Positions 30,520 to 39,627 of a DNA stretch of 50,588 bases are shown here, piece after piece. The position numbers were made by a program, and so were the translations under genes. The notes below the pieces were generated by a model. It was not told where the DNA came from, made no database searches, and saw nothing but the letters and a program-made list of their open reading frames with translations. The stretch covers positions 1 to 50,588 of the forward strand of contig JAUJNC010000025.1 in NCBI GenBank assembly GCA_030446525.1, read 5' to 3'. Position 1 is the stretch's first letter. Every line of letters begins with the position of its first letter. The DNA comes from Armatimonadaceae bacterium. Lineage in GTDB: Bacteria; Armatimonadota; Armatimonadia; Armatimonadales; Armatimonadaceae.

Positions 30520-30794
30520 GCCGGACCGGGTTGCTGCTGCCGCTTCGCATTTTCCTGGTGTCGCTGCTGCATTTCGCGGCGGTATTCCTCCAGCGAGACG
30601 GTGCGGCCTGCCTTGAGATCCTCCAGTCCCTCACGGATCGCTTCCACGGCAAGAGGATCCGCCGCCGCGTCCGGCGGAAAGTCGAGAGCGGCCAGCGCGG
30701 CGGCCACGGCGAATTGTCCCGCTTCTTCGGCGGGAACTCCGGCGGCGCGCAGCCGTTCTTCCTGTTCCGGCGTCAGTTCGATGGTGATGGTCAT
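30516..30794 (-). CDS. Antitoxin of the ParE/RelE-type pair
   Basis: 92 residues. '[20 protein letters not shown]' resembles the short antitoxins paired with ParE/RelE toxins. A helical middle '[15 protein letters not shown]' and a C-terminal toxin-binding helix '[20 protein letters not shown]' follow. It is immediately upstream of and overlapping the toxin gene. No strong ribosome site was seen before the ATG. Confidence 0.75.
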   Translation of the reverse strand: MTITIELTPEQEERLRAAGVPAEEAGQFAVAAALAALDFPPDAAADPLAVEAIREGLEDLKAGRTVSLEEYRREMQQRHQENAKRQQQPGPA

Positions 30795-30911
30795 TTTCTG
30801 GATACTTTCTGTTTCACTTGCCTATGGTGTCGCGCGATTGCAGGTTCATTCGTCGTCCTCCGCCCTCCGTGCTGCGTTCCCGCTTCGAGGGTGCGCGTGG
30901 GCTTCCGCGGG

Positions 30912-31136
30912 TCAAGATGTCGCACTCGTGATTGTCGCGGCATCCTGCGACTGCTGCAAATACTCGCGGATTTCTTCGTTCAGTTCACGGATGCGCGCCA
31001 GATAGCCTTTAGACAGCAGGGGGAACAGACTCCAGTCGTCCTTCGCTTCCGCATCACGCCGAAGGACTTCCAGCATATCGGCAAAGCTCGATAGTTGGCG
31101 CAGGGTTTCGTTTAGCTGCGCGACGTTCGCGATCAT
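30912..31136 (-). CDS. Small helical protein of unknown function
   Basis: 74 residues, predicted almost entirely helical ('[20 protein letters not shown]', '[20 protein letters not shown]'). GGAGGTAGAGTT before the ATG is a strong ribosome site. The pattern resembles small helical proteins, annotated as antitoxin-like, that in my recollection often lie next to DUF6932 genes. Here an IS copy (31179-32625) separates it from a broken DUF6932 gene in the same direction. That suggests the two were once neighbours and the IS inserted between or into them. The function is not known. Confidence 0.6.
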   Translation of the reverse strand: MIANVAQLNETLRQLSSFADMLEVLRRDAEAKDDWSLFPLLSKGYLARIRELNEEIREYLQQSQDAATITSATS

Positions 31137-31177
31137 AACTCTACCTCCACGACTCCTTTGGGAGTACCGAATTTACT

Positions 31178-32611
31178 CTACTTTCCGGTAACTGGTTGAA
31201 CATTGGCGCCATCCGCCACCCGCTTTTGCCGATGCCCGAAGAGGCAGTGGGCGGTGGGTGAGCGCTTTGCGAACGTGCGCCTCCAGAGGCACAAATGGAA
31301 AAAGGCATCGTGTGCTAAGGCCCGGCGCAGCCCCCGGCGTCGCCCGAGCACAACGATCCCGTTCGTCGCAAACGTCGCCTCGGTCGCCGCCACAAACGAG
31401 ACAAGGGAGCCCGCCAAAGAGCGCCAACTCCGGCAGGCGTTGGCAACTCGGGAGCGAAGACGAACTGACGGGCAGCCCCTAGCATCTGTTTAGCTGCTAA
31501 AGGTAACTGCTCCACCGGCCAGCGATCCCGGTACAATGCCAGCAAGTCGGCACCGCCGACAGGCAGGTTGGTGCACAGCAACAGCGGCTCTGGATAACGC
31601 GGATGCCAGATCACCACGCAACGGTCCCGGTCTGCCGAGGACGCCCGCACGCCCCCGGCTCGGCATCGGGCAACACCAGATCCTCCCAGAAATACGCCCG
31701 CACCCACAGTCCCCCTCCTGCCACTGCTGCTCTCGATCCGGGGGCGTCGCCAGGATCAGACGACCTTTGCGCGGCGCGCGGCAGAGGACGCACATACGCA
31801 CCGCGGGTCGGACGCATTCGGTCTGCTGAAGCGCCGCGCCCTTTGTACTGCGGGGCAACAGCCCGGCGAGCCGTAAAGTTCTTGGCAGCACGGCAGACAT
31901 AGTGCTTCACCCCCGCCTCGTAATCTTGAGACAGAGGGAAGCCTCGATCCGTCACCTGCGCCTCTTCATCGCTCAACAGCACACCAGCACACTGGAGCAG
32001 GCGCGCCTGCAAATCCCTTCGTCTGTATCCTGCGGCTCCGCCTGCCCGCACGAAGGCGTGGCAGCGGCAGGCGTTGTCCTTCTACCGACCCGATGCCCGC
32101 GGGCATCCCTAAACAGATGGCGGGCAGAGCCTTGCCGGCTGGCCCGTGGTAGTGCTTGCTCGCACAGCCCTTCAGACGCGGCCTAAAGAAGCCCAGATCG
32201 GCGGCAACCGGCCGAAAGCCGCCGTGACAGTGCCCGGAAGCGGCCCTCGACGGTGACAATCTGCTGCCAGGTCTGCAGAAGTGTGGCAATCTGCCAGTCT
32301 CCATAAGCCAGTGCGGCCCAAGCTCTTCGCACGGCCTCAGGTACAAGGCCGCACTCGGCAAGTGCGGGATGACTGCCCCGCGTGTGCTGAGTAGTCGTCC
32401 ACTGATGAGCATCCCCATTTGAGCATCCCCATTTGAGCATCCCCATTAAGTGGAACAGGGCCAGGTTGGTTCCTACCGGTACTTTGTTGACGAGACGACA
32501 GAGCAGGCTACTGATACGGTAAACTATGAGGGCATCCGGCAAGTCTCCGCGAGTTTCGTTTGGCACCAACTCTATCCGAAGTACCTGTCGGATGTCACTC
32601 CAAGACGTCAA
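31178..32611 (-). pseudogene. DDE-type transposase of the IS, in several frames
   Basis: Recognisable pieces in order: 'NLALFHLMGML', 'CGLVPEAVRRAWAALAYGDW' and 'QIATLLQTWQQIVTVEGRF' (N-terminal), then 'FFRPRLKGCASKHYH', then 'DEEAQVTDRGFPLSQDYEAG'. The C-terminal block is 'LLALYRDRWPVEQLPLAAKQ' and 'MLGAARQFVFAPELP', whose Tyr-x2-Arg-Trp-x-(V/I)-E pattern carries the catalytic Glu of DDE transposases. It ends 'KRVADGANVQPVTGK'. At least six frame changes and an internal triplicated 14-mer break it, so it cannot make a transposase as sequenced. Confidence 0.7.
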
Positions 32612-32625
32612 GTTACCGGAAAGTA
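31179..32625 (-). mobile_element. Insertion sequence with 15-bp perfect terminal inverted repeats
   Basis: TACTTTCCGGTAACT at 31179-31193 is exactly inverted at 32611-32625, bounding 1,447 bp. The interior is filled by one degenerate DDE-type transposase read on the minus strand, whose stop codon (31178-31180) lies in the left repeat. No convincing target-site duplication is visible next to the repeats. Outside the right repeat, the flanking sequence is a DUF6932-like gene fragment, and outside the left is the small helical protein gene. The family is uncertain; IS4/IS701-like is a guess. Confidence 0.78.
32407..32447. repeat. 14-bp tandem repeat, nearly three copies, inside the transposase
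   Basis: GAGCATCCCCATTT occurs at 32407-32420 and 32421-32434, with 13 bases of a third copy at 32435-32447. Removing two copies (28 bp) restores the transposase reading 'HLMGMLISGRLLSTRG', so this is an expansion inside the coding sequence. Confidence 0.75.
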
Positions 32626-32954
32626 AAGGTAAGCAAAAGCAAACACATCAAGGCGACAGAACGTCGGGTAATCGCGTACCACGTTGGCGGGAAAGACAAA
32701 AACGTCTCCGAGGCCGCTTTGCCGGCATGCCTCGTCGCCCGGTTCCGGTCGACGGAGACGAAACTGCGTTCAGGATCAGTCTACCGGTCACCTGCTTCTC
32801 ACGCAAGGCGTCGCGCCAAGCAAGGAGGCGTTTCAGTACAACTGCCCGGCGGCTGCCTTCCGCGTCGCCGAATCGCTCTTCGATCTCGTTCCAGGCGGCG
32901 GTGTGATGTCCAGCGGGAAGCCTACCCGTCCTCGCGGAACTCCGGAATCGCCAT
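32626..32954 (-). pseudogene. DUF6932-like gene cut by the IS
   Basis: ATG at 32954 directly abuts the stop of the methylase remnant. 'MAIPEFREDG', then after a one-base shift 'LPAGHHTAAWNEIEERFGDA' and 'KRLLAWRDALREKQVTGRLI', then 'LNGSFVS' after another shift. This matches the DUF6932 pattern (start 'MAIP', 'LPxGxHxATW', 'DGSFVT'), a nucleotidyltransferase-like family often found near toxin-antitoxin and restriction genes. The following 100 bases run into the IS end, and the C-terminal half is missing. The IS insertion is the likely cause. Confidence 0.6.
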
Positions 32955-33095
32955 CTACTCGTCGCCGCCCTCTTCGTCCCCGCCGCGTCCCATCCGGTAC
33001 TTGATATCGTAGTTGATGATGAAGTCGAGTTCCTCGTCGGTGAGGCCATGTGTTTGGAGAGCACGTGGTCGATCTCGTCAATGATGGGCTTAGAA
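32955..33095 (-). pseudogene. C-terminal remnant of an Eco57I-like restriction-modification methylase
   Basis: Only the last 45 or so codons remain: 'SKPIIDEIDHVLSKH', then in a shifted frame 'TDEELDFIINYDIKYRMG', then an acidic tail ending at TAG 32955-32957. The 'LTDEELDFIINYDIKYRMG' ending is characteristic of large Eco57I/PglX-type methylase or restriction-methylase proteins. Homology stops at about 33,095, six bases before the TTGACA of the oppositely oriented prepilin promoter. This suggests a deletion or integration junction. Confidence 0.6.
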
Positions 33096-33100
33096 ATCTG

Positions 33101-33130
33101 TTGACAAGAGGAGCGGTGCTGTGCTAATCT
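33101..33130 (+). promoter_or_regulatory. Promoter of the prepilin-like gene
   Basis: Perfect TTGACA (33101-33106), an 18-base spacer, and TAATCT (33125-33130) with an extended -10 TGC. A small inverted repeat CGACC-GATAA-GGTCG (33136-33150) lies just downstream, close to the expected transcription start, and could be an operator. Confidence 0.5.
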
Positions 33131-33227
33131 ATTGGCGACCGATAAGGTCGGCGATAACAGTTGTCTCCGATGGATCCGGTCGTACACCAATCTAGCGAAG
33201 GGGTGCCATGCAACCCCTGTCTCCAAG

Positions 33228-33716
33228 ATGCCCGTTCTCAGTTTGCCTTCACCCGGTTTCACGCTGATCGAGCTCTCGTCGTGATCGCTATCATAGCGGC
33301 CCTCGCCGCGATCCTTTTCCTGTGTTCGCTCAGGCACGCGAGAAGGCCCGGCAGGCGGCCTGCCTCTCTCAATCTGAAGCAGATCAGCACCGGGATGATG
33401 ATGTATGTGCAGGATTATGATGGAAGTTACTGCACGTGCCTACGGAAGGGGCTATGGATTGCTGCGTTGCTACGTTTACGAGACCCGGGAATGCCCCGCT
33501 GCTTGCGGCGGGGATGAATGAGCGGGTCTCGTAAACTACTGCACAGTGCCAAATCAATCCCCGTGCTAAGCGACCAACCAGCGGTATGGACGTCGTAACG
33601 GCGGCATCAATGCCTCCTACATGGATGGTCATGTGAAGTGGAACAAGATAGATTATTTCTATAACAAGGAAAGAACTACTACCCGGTCTGGCAAGGCTGG
33701 CGTAAGGTCGGCCTGA
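33228..33716 (+). pseudogene. Type II secretion/type IV pilin-like protein with N-terminal methylation motif (frameshifted, with inserted palindrome)
   Basis: From ATG 33228: 'MPVLSLPSPG-FTLIEL', the prepilin peptidase site (G before F) and the conserved Glu. It continues one frame over as 'VVIAIIAALAAILF', and then in further frames as an 'AREKARQAACLSNLKQISTG'-like stretch and 'MMMYVQDYDGSY'. Near the end, 'GGINASYMDGHVKWNKIDYF' is the terminal DG-H motif of DUF1559-type prepilins. Such proteins are abundant in Armatimonadota and Planctomycetota. At least three indels and a 63-base nested palindrome in the centre disrupt it. It is short (about 160 codons), so part of the middle may be missing. 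Confidence 0.65.
33474..33536. repeat. Nested palindrome inside the prepilin gene (MITE- or IS200/IS605-end-like)
   Basis: GTTTACGAGACCCG (33474-33487) is perfectly inverted at 33523-33536. Inside it, CCCCGC (33494-33499) pairs with GCGGGG (33508-33513). The whole 63 bases can fold into a long arm with an internal hairpin. The inner 'GAATGCCCCGC...GCGGGGATGAA' resembles IS200/IS605 right-end hairpins. It splits the recognisable prepilin sequence. Confidence 0.55.
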
Positions 33717-33742
33717 GGCTGCGGCTGGAGGAAAAACGGATC

Positions 33743-34477
33743 ATGGCATTTGACCAGTCGATGAAGCGCTTCTATGAGAAGAGCGGCTACCTCGTGGTGG
33801 AAGGATTTCACCACCAGGAACTGCAGGGTGCGCCGCCGGACCGAGGAGATCGTGCGCGATCCCTCTCGCGCCCCGGAGGGCGTTCATGTCGGCCGCGAAA
33901 GCGACACGATCAAGGACAAGACCTGCCCCCGCCTGCGGACGACCCGGTGCGCAATATCTCCTTCATGGTACGGTTCGACTTCACCTTCCAGCAAGCGGCG
34001 CGTAGCCCCAAGCTGAGAGATCGTCCAGGGCCTGCTCGACCGCGCGTCAAGGTCTTACGGGACCAGATGCTGCTCAAGCCGCCGGGGGGCAGGACAAGCC
34101 GCCGCATCAGGACCAGAGCTACTTCCGCGTGCAGCCGATGGACGCTCTAGTCACCGCATGGGTCGCCCTGGACGACGGTGGAAAACGGGTGCATACGTTA
34201 CATTCCGGGCTCACCGATTCGGGATACTCGAGATTGCGCCCGATCCGCTGCGGCCGGTGCACCATGTGCCGAAAGTGGATGGGCTGGAGTTGGAGGAGGA
34301 GGTGGCCTGCCCGGTCCCTGCGAGCCCGTGATCTTCCATCACGGCCTGACCCTGCACCGCAGCGCGGTCAATCAGACCAATACCTGGCGTAAGGCGATGA
34401 TCTTCCATTTCTCGACATCGGACGCCAGATCGGAAAACGAAAAGCTGAACCGGGAAGTCTCCCTTGAGATCGGCTGA
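33743..34477 (+). CDS. Phytanoyl-CoA dioxygenase-like protein (several frameshifts)
   Basis: Fe(II)/2-oxoglutarate dioxygenase of the PhyH family; the substrate is unknown. 'MAFDQSMKRFYEKSGYLVVE' is the family N-terminus ('F...GYLVVEG'). 'VRNISFMVRFDFTFQQ' and then, in other frames, the metal ligands His-x-Asp ('PHQDQSYFRVQP' on correction) and the distal His-Arg region ('FHHGLTLHRSAVNQT') can be read. The last 30 residues ('KAMIFHFSTSDARSENEKLN') run to the stop at 34477. At least four frame changes occur. It directly follows the prepilin gene on the same strand. Confidence 0.65.
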
Positions 34478-34550
34478 GGCCGGCTGCAAAAGAGCGCATC
34501 GCTGCGTAATGCTCTTCCGAGCGCGTGCGCGGGACTATTGAGCAGGCAGC

Positions 34551-35151
34551 GTGATAGCAGCGAAGAGTGACGGCGCCGAGCGGGCGCGCCTTCGCGTTAT
34601 AATCCTGGTGCTGCTGGCGCAATTCCTGCTGACCGGCTGGGTCGCCGACAGCGAGATCGCGCGCGGCGTCTGCGCTGTCCTACTGATGATGCCGACCGTG
34701 CTCTACCTGCTGATCGCGGGCGCATTGTCGCGCTCGGGCTCAAGCGGCACGAGTTTGCTTCTCCGGCTATATCGTACCGCGACGCTGCCCATCGTCAGCT
34801 TCGGCGGACTACGGTTTGTCATAAGCGGCATCGGGTATCTGGCGCACTTTTCCCAGACGCAGCCGCAGTGGATGCGCTATCAGAGCTATCTGCCGACCCC
34901 TGCCGGTGCTGCACGACCCGGCGGCGATCCGCGACTTCTACGAGGGCATGGCGCCGTCGTGCCGTGGTCGGCGTGGATCGCCGATCGCCTTCTGGAGCGC
35001 CTATCTGCTGCTGCTGGCGGTCATCTGGCTGAGGCTGGCCGCCATCCTGCACCGTGCCTGATCCGGCAGGAGCGCCTGAATCGATCACCGTGCTTCCGTT
35101 GAGCCTGACCGATCCCACGGAAAGACCCTTCCGGCGCCGCGGCTTTGGCTG
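34551..35151 (+). CDS. Polytopic membrane protein, DUF6785-like (frameshifted)
   Basis: Begins 'RLRVIILVLLAQFLLTGWVA' with two more helices ('ARGVCAVLLMMPTVLYLLI', 'IVSFGGLRFVISGIGYLAHF'). After a shift it continues 'LHDPAAIRDFYEGMAP', 'APIAFWSAYLLLLAVIWLRL', and in another frame 'VLPLSLTDPTERPFRRRGF'. The order of a 'FYEG' loop, a helix pair and 'LPLxLTxP..RPF' matches the DUF6785/6784 membrane proteins common in Planctomycetota and Armatimonadota. Those are about 600 residues, so the C-terminal half is missing or unreadable. The function is unknown. Confidence 0.45.
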
Positions 35152-35489
35152 AAGGACACCCCCGCCTTTTATCCGCTCCGAGCGGATGCTCACACTGCGC
35201 GTTAAGGCGCGGGCGACTGGAAGCCGCTCATGCTTTCTGGCGCGGTGCGAGGAGCTGCTCAAGAAGCCCTTCTCGACCGAGGAGCCGGCGCTATCCGGAC
35301 GGGACCGTGCGTCTCAGCGAAGCGTGGCGCACCTATTGGAAAAAGGAGGCGCCGGTGCCCACCAAAGCCAAGACGGCGACGGCCCGCTGGGCGCTGGGCG
35401 CGGTGCTGGTATATCGACTCGCGCTTTGGTAGCGCTTCGAGCATGGCCTTGACCTGTCGTCGGCCTCAAACCGTTCTTGAAGGCCGCAT
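35152..35489. other. Unresolved stretch between two broken genes
   Basis: Plus-strand fragments such as 'DGTVRLSEAWRTYWKKEAPV' suggest coding sequence, possibly the tail of the DUF6785-like gene or the start of the PEP-CTERM gene. No frame stays convincing for more than 60 codons. I see no RNA gene or repeat here. Confidence 0.3.
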
Positions 35490-36067
35490 GATTTATGACC
35501 AGGCCTCAATTACATACCCGACTTCAGCACGCCCGGCACCGCGGCTTCAGGTCAGCGCCAGCGCGGCATGGCCGGGTTCGGCAACATCGACCCCACCTCG
35601 GCGTCTTCGCGACCTTGAGCCCCCAGCGCCTCTTCTACCGCGCTGGGCAGCAACATCGTCGACGTCAATTTCTTCGTGGCCGGCTCCGCATCCCCGCCCT
35701 GGTCACCGGGTTCGGCTCCGTCTTCAGCGATGTGGACCTGGCTGGCGTCACGATCGAGTATTTCGATCTGAACAGCAGCTCGCTCGGTGCGTTTTTCGCG
35801 CCGCAATCCACCGGCAACTAGGGCCTCTCGTTTTTGGGAGTCTCGTTCGACAGCGCGCGTGGTTAGCCGCGTGCGTATCGTCAACGGCAACCAGGCGCTC
35901 TGGCCCAAGGCGTCAACGACAACGCACAAAATGACTTGGTCGTCATGGACGACTTCCTCTACGGTGAGCCGGTCGCTGTTCCCGAGCCGGACGCCCTGAC
36001 CCTCGCGGCCATCGGCCTTCCTGCCCCTGGCGGGGCCGTCCTTCGCCGCCGGCGCCGCGGCACCTGA
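35490..36067 (+). CDS. PEP-CTERM sorted exopolymer-associated protein (frameshifted, in-frame TAG)
   Basis: The C-terminus reads 'VPEPDALTLAAIGLPA' followed by 'VLRRRRRGT' and TGA: the Pro-Glu-Pro motif, a hydrophobic stretch and a basic tail of PEP-CTERM proteins. These are cut by an exosortase and exported to the envelope or extracellular matrix. Upstream beta-rich segments are readable in alternating frames: 'SVFSDVDLAGVTIEYFDLNS', 'SLGAFFAPQSTGN', TAG at 35819-35821, then 'GLSFLGVSFDSAR' in the same frame, then 'VSRVRIVNGNQAL' and 'NDLVVMDDFLYGEPVAVPEP'. The start is not determined. No exosortase gene is in this window. Confidence 0.6.
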
Positions 36068-36149
36068 CCCCACGCAAGGCGGCGTGACGGAGGACGGGGC
36101 CAGCACAGGCGCTGTGCTTGCCCGCGTCGTGCGAGGCGAGCCCTGCGGA

Positions 36150-37367
36150 GGAGATAACGTGGCGCCGCCCCAGTCGCCGAAGCGTCAGCGGCCCGTTGGG
36201 CAGCAGCGGCGTGTCCGCCACTGGCGGATCAGCTTCTGGTACGCCTGGCCATTCGGGCGGATGTTGCGGTCCAGTTGCGCAGAGGCCCAGCAGGTTGACC
36301 CGGCCGTTGTCCTCGCGCAGCGCCGTTGTCCCAGTCCACCTGGTCGGTCAGGCTGTACGGGTCATCGCACAGCAGCACCCCGTGGCGCAGGCGCTGGACG
36401 CAGCCAGCAACCATGATCCGGCTCCGCATGGTTGGTTTCCATGACGGGCAGGTTGTAGCGGTCGTAGTAGTCGCGCGTCACCACGTAGTAGCTGAAGATG
36501 TCGCCCGCGAAGATCTTCGGGTCCTCCTCCACCAGCAGGTGCTCGTTGGCAGGCGCAGGCCGTCCTCGTTGCCCATGCGCAGGTATCGCGCAGGTTGGCC
36601 TGGCGGAAGAAGTCGCATGCTCCTCCGCGGTCGTACCGTTGTCGCGCAGGTACTCGTACATGCTCCAGGCGACCCCGCCGGCCGTAGTTGAGGTCCAGCG
36701 ACAGGAACCGGCGCTCGTTAAGCATCTCGGCCTCGTCCAGCAGGTCCAGGCGGGCTGGCGTGGGTGTACTCGAGCGACTCGCTCTGGATGAAGAGGGCGT
36801 CCCTGGCGGACCTCCAGGATGGCCAGCATCGCGAGCACGTTGTATGGCGCCTTTGAGGGTGCTTCAGGGCGGTGACAGACCTGGTGCGTCTGGAGGCATT
36901 CGTTCCACCAGCCGTAGAACCCGGAGAACTCGGCGGCTATGTACATCGTTCACCGGCGTGTAGAAGCGCGCAGGGGTAGCGCCGGGCGAAGGTGCGGGCG
37001 TAGTCGGCGAAGTGGGGCAGGCTCGGGGTTCTGGAAGCCCGACCAGTCGGGCACGCCGAAGTGGCACAGGTCCAGGATCAGCACGATCCCCGGCCTGCAT
37101 CTCGGGCAGGACCTGGTCGGTCCACGACCAGTCGTAGCGCCAGGGCCAGGTGCATCCGGTGGTAGGGCGGCCCGTAGCGCAGGAAGCGGATGCGGGTCGT
37201 AGGTGGTGTTGCGGGTCCTCGCGCCAGTGCTCGTAATGACGCACTCCTGCATTTGGTCACCTTGGTCCCTGCAGCGTCTCGATGGTCGGGTAGCTGCACT
37301 CGATCCCGGTGGCGAAGATAAAGCGCTGCGTCGTCGGGTTCGGACGCTGCTGCGGCTGATATTTCAC
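36150..37367 (-). CDS. Family-1-type glycoside hydrolase-like protein (many frameshifts)
   Basis: GTG start at 37367 with GGAGGGG six bases ahead. 'RFIFATGIECSYPTIETLQG' is the N-terminal beta-strand of GH1-like enzymes. Then, across frames, come 'IRFLRYGPPYHRMHLAL', 'IVLILDLCHFGVPDW', 'RFYTPVNE' (acid/base Asn-Glu, restored by two bases), 'MYIAAEFSGFYGWWNECLQT', 'NEHLLVEEDPKIFAGDIFSY' and 'YYVVTRDYYDRYNLPVM'. A final part 'TDQVDWD...NGRVN.LGL' and 'RDTPLLPNGPLTLRRLGR' follow. It resembles distant GH1 or SFR2-like proteins rather than a classical beta-glucosidase. The 3' end is approximate. Confidence 0.55.
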
Positions 37368-37379
37368 GGCCCCTCCAGT

Positions 37380-37749
37380 CAAGCGGTCAATTGTGGCCCC
37401 TTCCCCGGTGGTGCGTCTCCACGGTTGCCGCCGCAGCAAGCAATTACCCGTTCTTTTCGGCGAGCAAAACCGAAAACAGCGGCTGCCAGAGCCAATGCTT
37501 TGCTCCACTCGAACGGCGACGCGGAGGCGCATCCTGATAACCCGCCTCCTCGACCTATCGGCACCCCCTTCAGGCCGTCCCCCGCGCCAGCAACTCCAGT
37601 GCGTGCGCCGCGCTTCATGAACGCCCGCACCGTTGTCGCAGCCCGTGCACCAGCAATGGGTCCGAACGCCTCCAGGGCGATCGCCGGAAATAGAAGATCG
37701 AAGTCGGCCGTCCCACGCCAGGCCGTTACCCGCATGCGACGTACCTGCA
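37380..37749 (-). other. Possible small ORF or spacer between HtrA and GH1-like genes
   Basis: A minus-strand frame ('FDLLFPAIALEAFGPIAGAR', 'WSKALALAAAVFGFARRKE') is open from 37804 to 37379. It ends 11 bases before the glycosidase start, so it could be a real gene cotranscribed with it. I recognise no family. No other feature was seen. Confidence 0.25.
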
Positions 37750-39430
37750 TCACTGCCTGGCCGAAGGTGATCGCCGGCTCGGATGCGCCGGCCTGCCCGG
37801 CCAAATCGGGGCTACCCGCCCCACGCCATTAATCACGAACACCAGCTCTCTGCCCCCGCGGTCCACGTAGAGCGCCACGCTCTTATCATCGCCGGTCTGC
37901 TTGGCCAGGGATGCGCAGCCCTGCGCGCTTGCACCTCCTGCGGGAGGAAACGGACGTTGCCCGACACGCTCGATCACGTCGCCGGGCCGCAGGCCGAAGC
38001 CGCCGCCGCCAGGGAACCGCTTTCCACAACGACGACCGCTCCTCTGGCAGCTTTGGGGGCCGTAGCAGCCTGGAGCTGGGTCGGTGTCACAGGAGCGAGA
38101 CGCAAGCCGAGGTACGCTCGGCGCCGCTTCGATCCGCGTGGGATTGGAGGCCGCCACGTGCCGCTCCTCTTCCGGCGCTTCCAGGCGTGCCGTGACGTAG
38201 GCGTTTTGCGCCACGCAGAATCTTAAGCCGTGCCGTGGAACCGATCTGCGCCCTACTCACCAGGCGCTGCGGCGCTCCAGAGTGCGCGCCGCGGACTCGC
38301 CATTGGCCGCGGTCACCACGTCGCCGGAACACCGAGGCCAGCCGCGATCAGCGAGCTGTTTGTCGACTCTCCTCGATCAGCACGCCGCGGATCTTGCAGG
38401 GTCGAACCGAACGCGGCGGCGATCTTCGACGTTAGTGATGGCAACGCCGAGGTAGGCGCGCCGCACCCGGCCCTCCTTAACGAGAATATCGGCGATCTCG
38501 CGGGCCGTGTTGATCGGGATATAGCGAAGCCGATGCCCACGTTGCCGCCGGTGCGGCTGTAGATGGCGTTGTTGACGCCGATCACGCGGCCGTAGATGTC
38601 GAGCAGGGGGCCGCCGCTGTTGCCCGGGTTGATCAGGCGTCGATCTGCAGGTAGTCGCCAGGGCCGCTGACCGTGAGCGGGACCTCGCGCGCCTTGGCCG
38701 AGATCACGCCGACCGTCAGCGTCTGCTCCAGCTTCCGAACAGGTTGCCCATCGCGATCGCCCAGTCGCCCGCACGCCACCCGCCCGAGGAATCGCCCAGG
38801 GCAGCGTCGGCAGCTTGGCGGCGTTGATCTTGACCACGGCCACGTCCGTCCGCTCGTCGGCGCCCAGGACCTTGGCGTCTTCGAACTCTGCGCCACGTCA
38901 GCCAGCCGCACGATGCCAGTCGGCGCCCTGTACCACGTGCGCGTTGGTCAGGACCAGACCCGTCCTGCGCCGGTAGATGGACGGGATCTAACCCGCCGCC
39001 GCGCTGCGTCTGGATCCGGTGTAATAGGGCGCAGTTCGGCGCTGGGCTCGAAGCCGAACTCACGGAAACGCCCGGAAGAACTCCTCGAACGGGTCTGGCC
39101 CACCGAACGGGCTGCCAAACGGGCTGGGGCCAGGAAGCCCCTGAGCGGACCGCGGCAGACGGCGCTCGGTGGTGATGGTGACCACGGCGGGTTGCGCCAG
39201 GCTTTGGTACCTGGGCGAAGGCGTTCTGCATCGCACGTCGCGCGTGGCCGGCGTCTGAACGACCGCAGCATCGTGCTTCGCGGGCGTCCGTGGGGCGAGT
39301 GCCGGCGCCACCGGGAGTGGCTTACCTGCTGTTCTGTTTTTGCGGCGTGCTCGCTCAGCACACGGTAACCCAAAAGCCAACTGACACTAGAAATGACCGC
39401 GCCCAGTACGATGACACGATGTTTTCTCAT
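37750..39430 (-). CDS. HtrA/DegP-type serine protease with PDZ domains (many frameshifts)
   Basis: ATG 39430 begins '[20 protein letters not shown]', a membrane anchor. The trypsin-like domain is readable in pieces: '[11 protein letters not shown]', 'TNAHVVQGA' (catalytic His), '[19 protein letters not shown]' (Asp), '[20 protein letters not shown]', then '[20 protein letters not shown]' (catalytic Ser) and '[19 protein letters not shown]'. Two PDZ-like regions follow ('[13 protein letters not shown]' and '[17 protein letters not shown]', ending '[13 protein letters not shown]'). It would degrade or refold damaged envelope proteins. About ten indels interrupt it, and the exact stop is uncertain. 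Confidence 0.65.
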
Positions 39431-39627
39431 CTCCCGCTCATGTTAGGCACCTCGAAAAATGGTTCACTACCTGCCGCGGGAAACAGTCACCTTGCGCTGA
39501 CCTGCTTGCCCGTGACGATCAGCGTCGCCGCGAGCGTCGGGCAAGGCGCGAGCGTCGTGCTCCCGCCAAACTTTTCATCCTCTTCATCTTCGTACATCCT
39601 TGGAACGGATTTGAGGAATGACCAAAG

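Noticed and set aside
30037..31005. Extension of the antitoxin-like frame to 370 codons
   Set aside because: It runs antisense over the toxin-antitoxin pair, and only the first 46 residues resemble a protein family.
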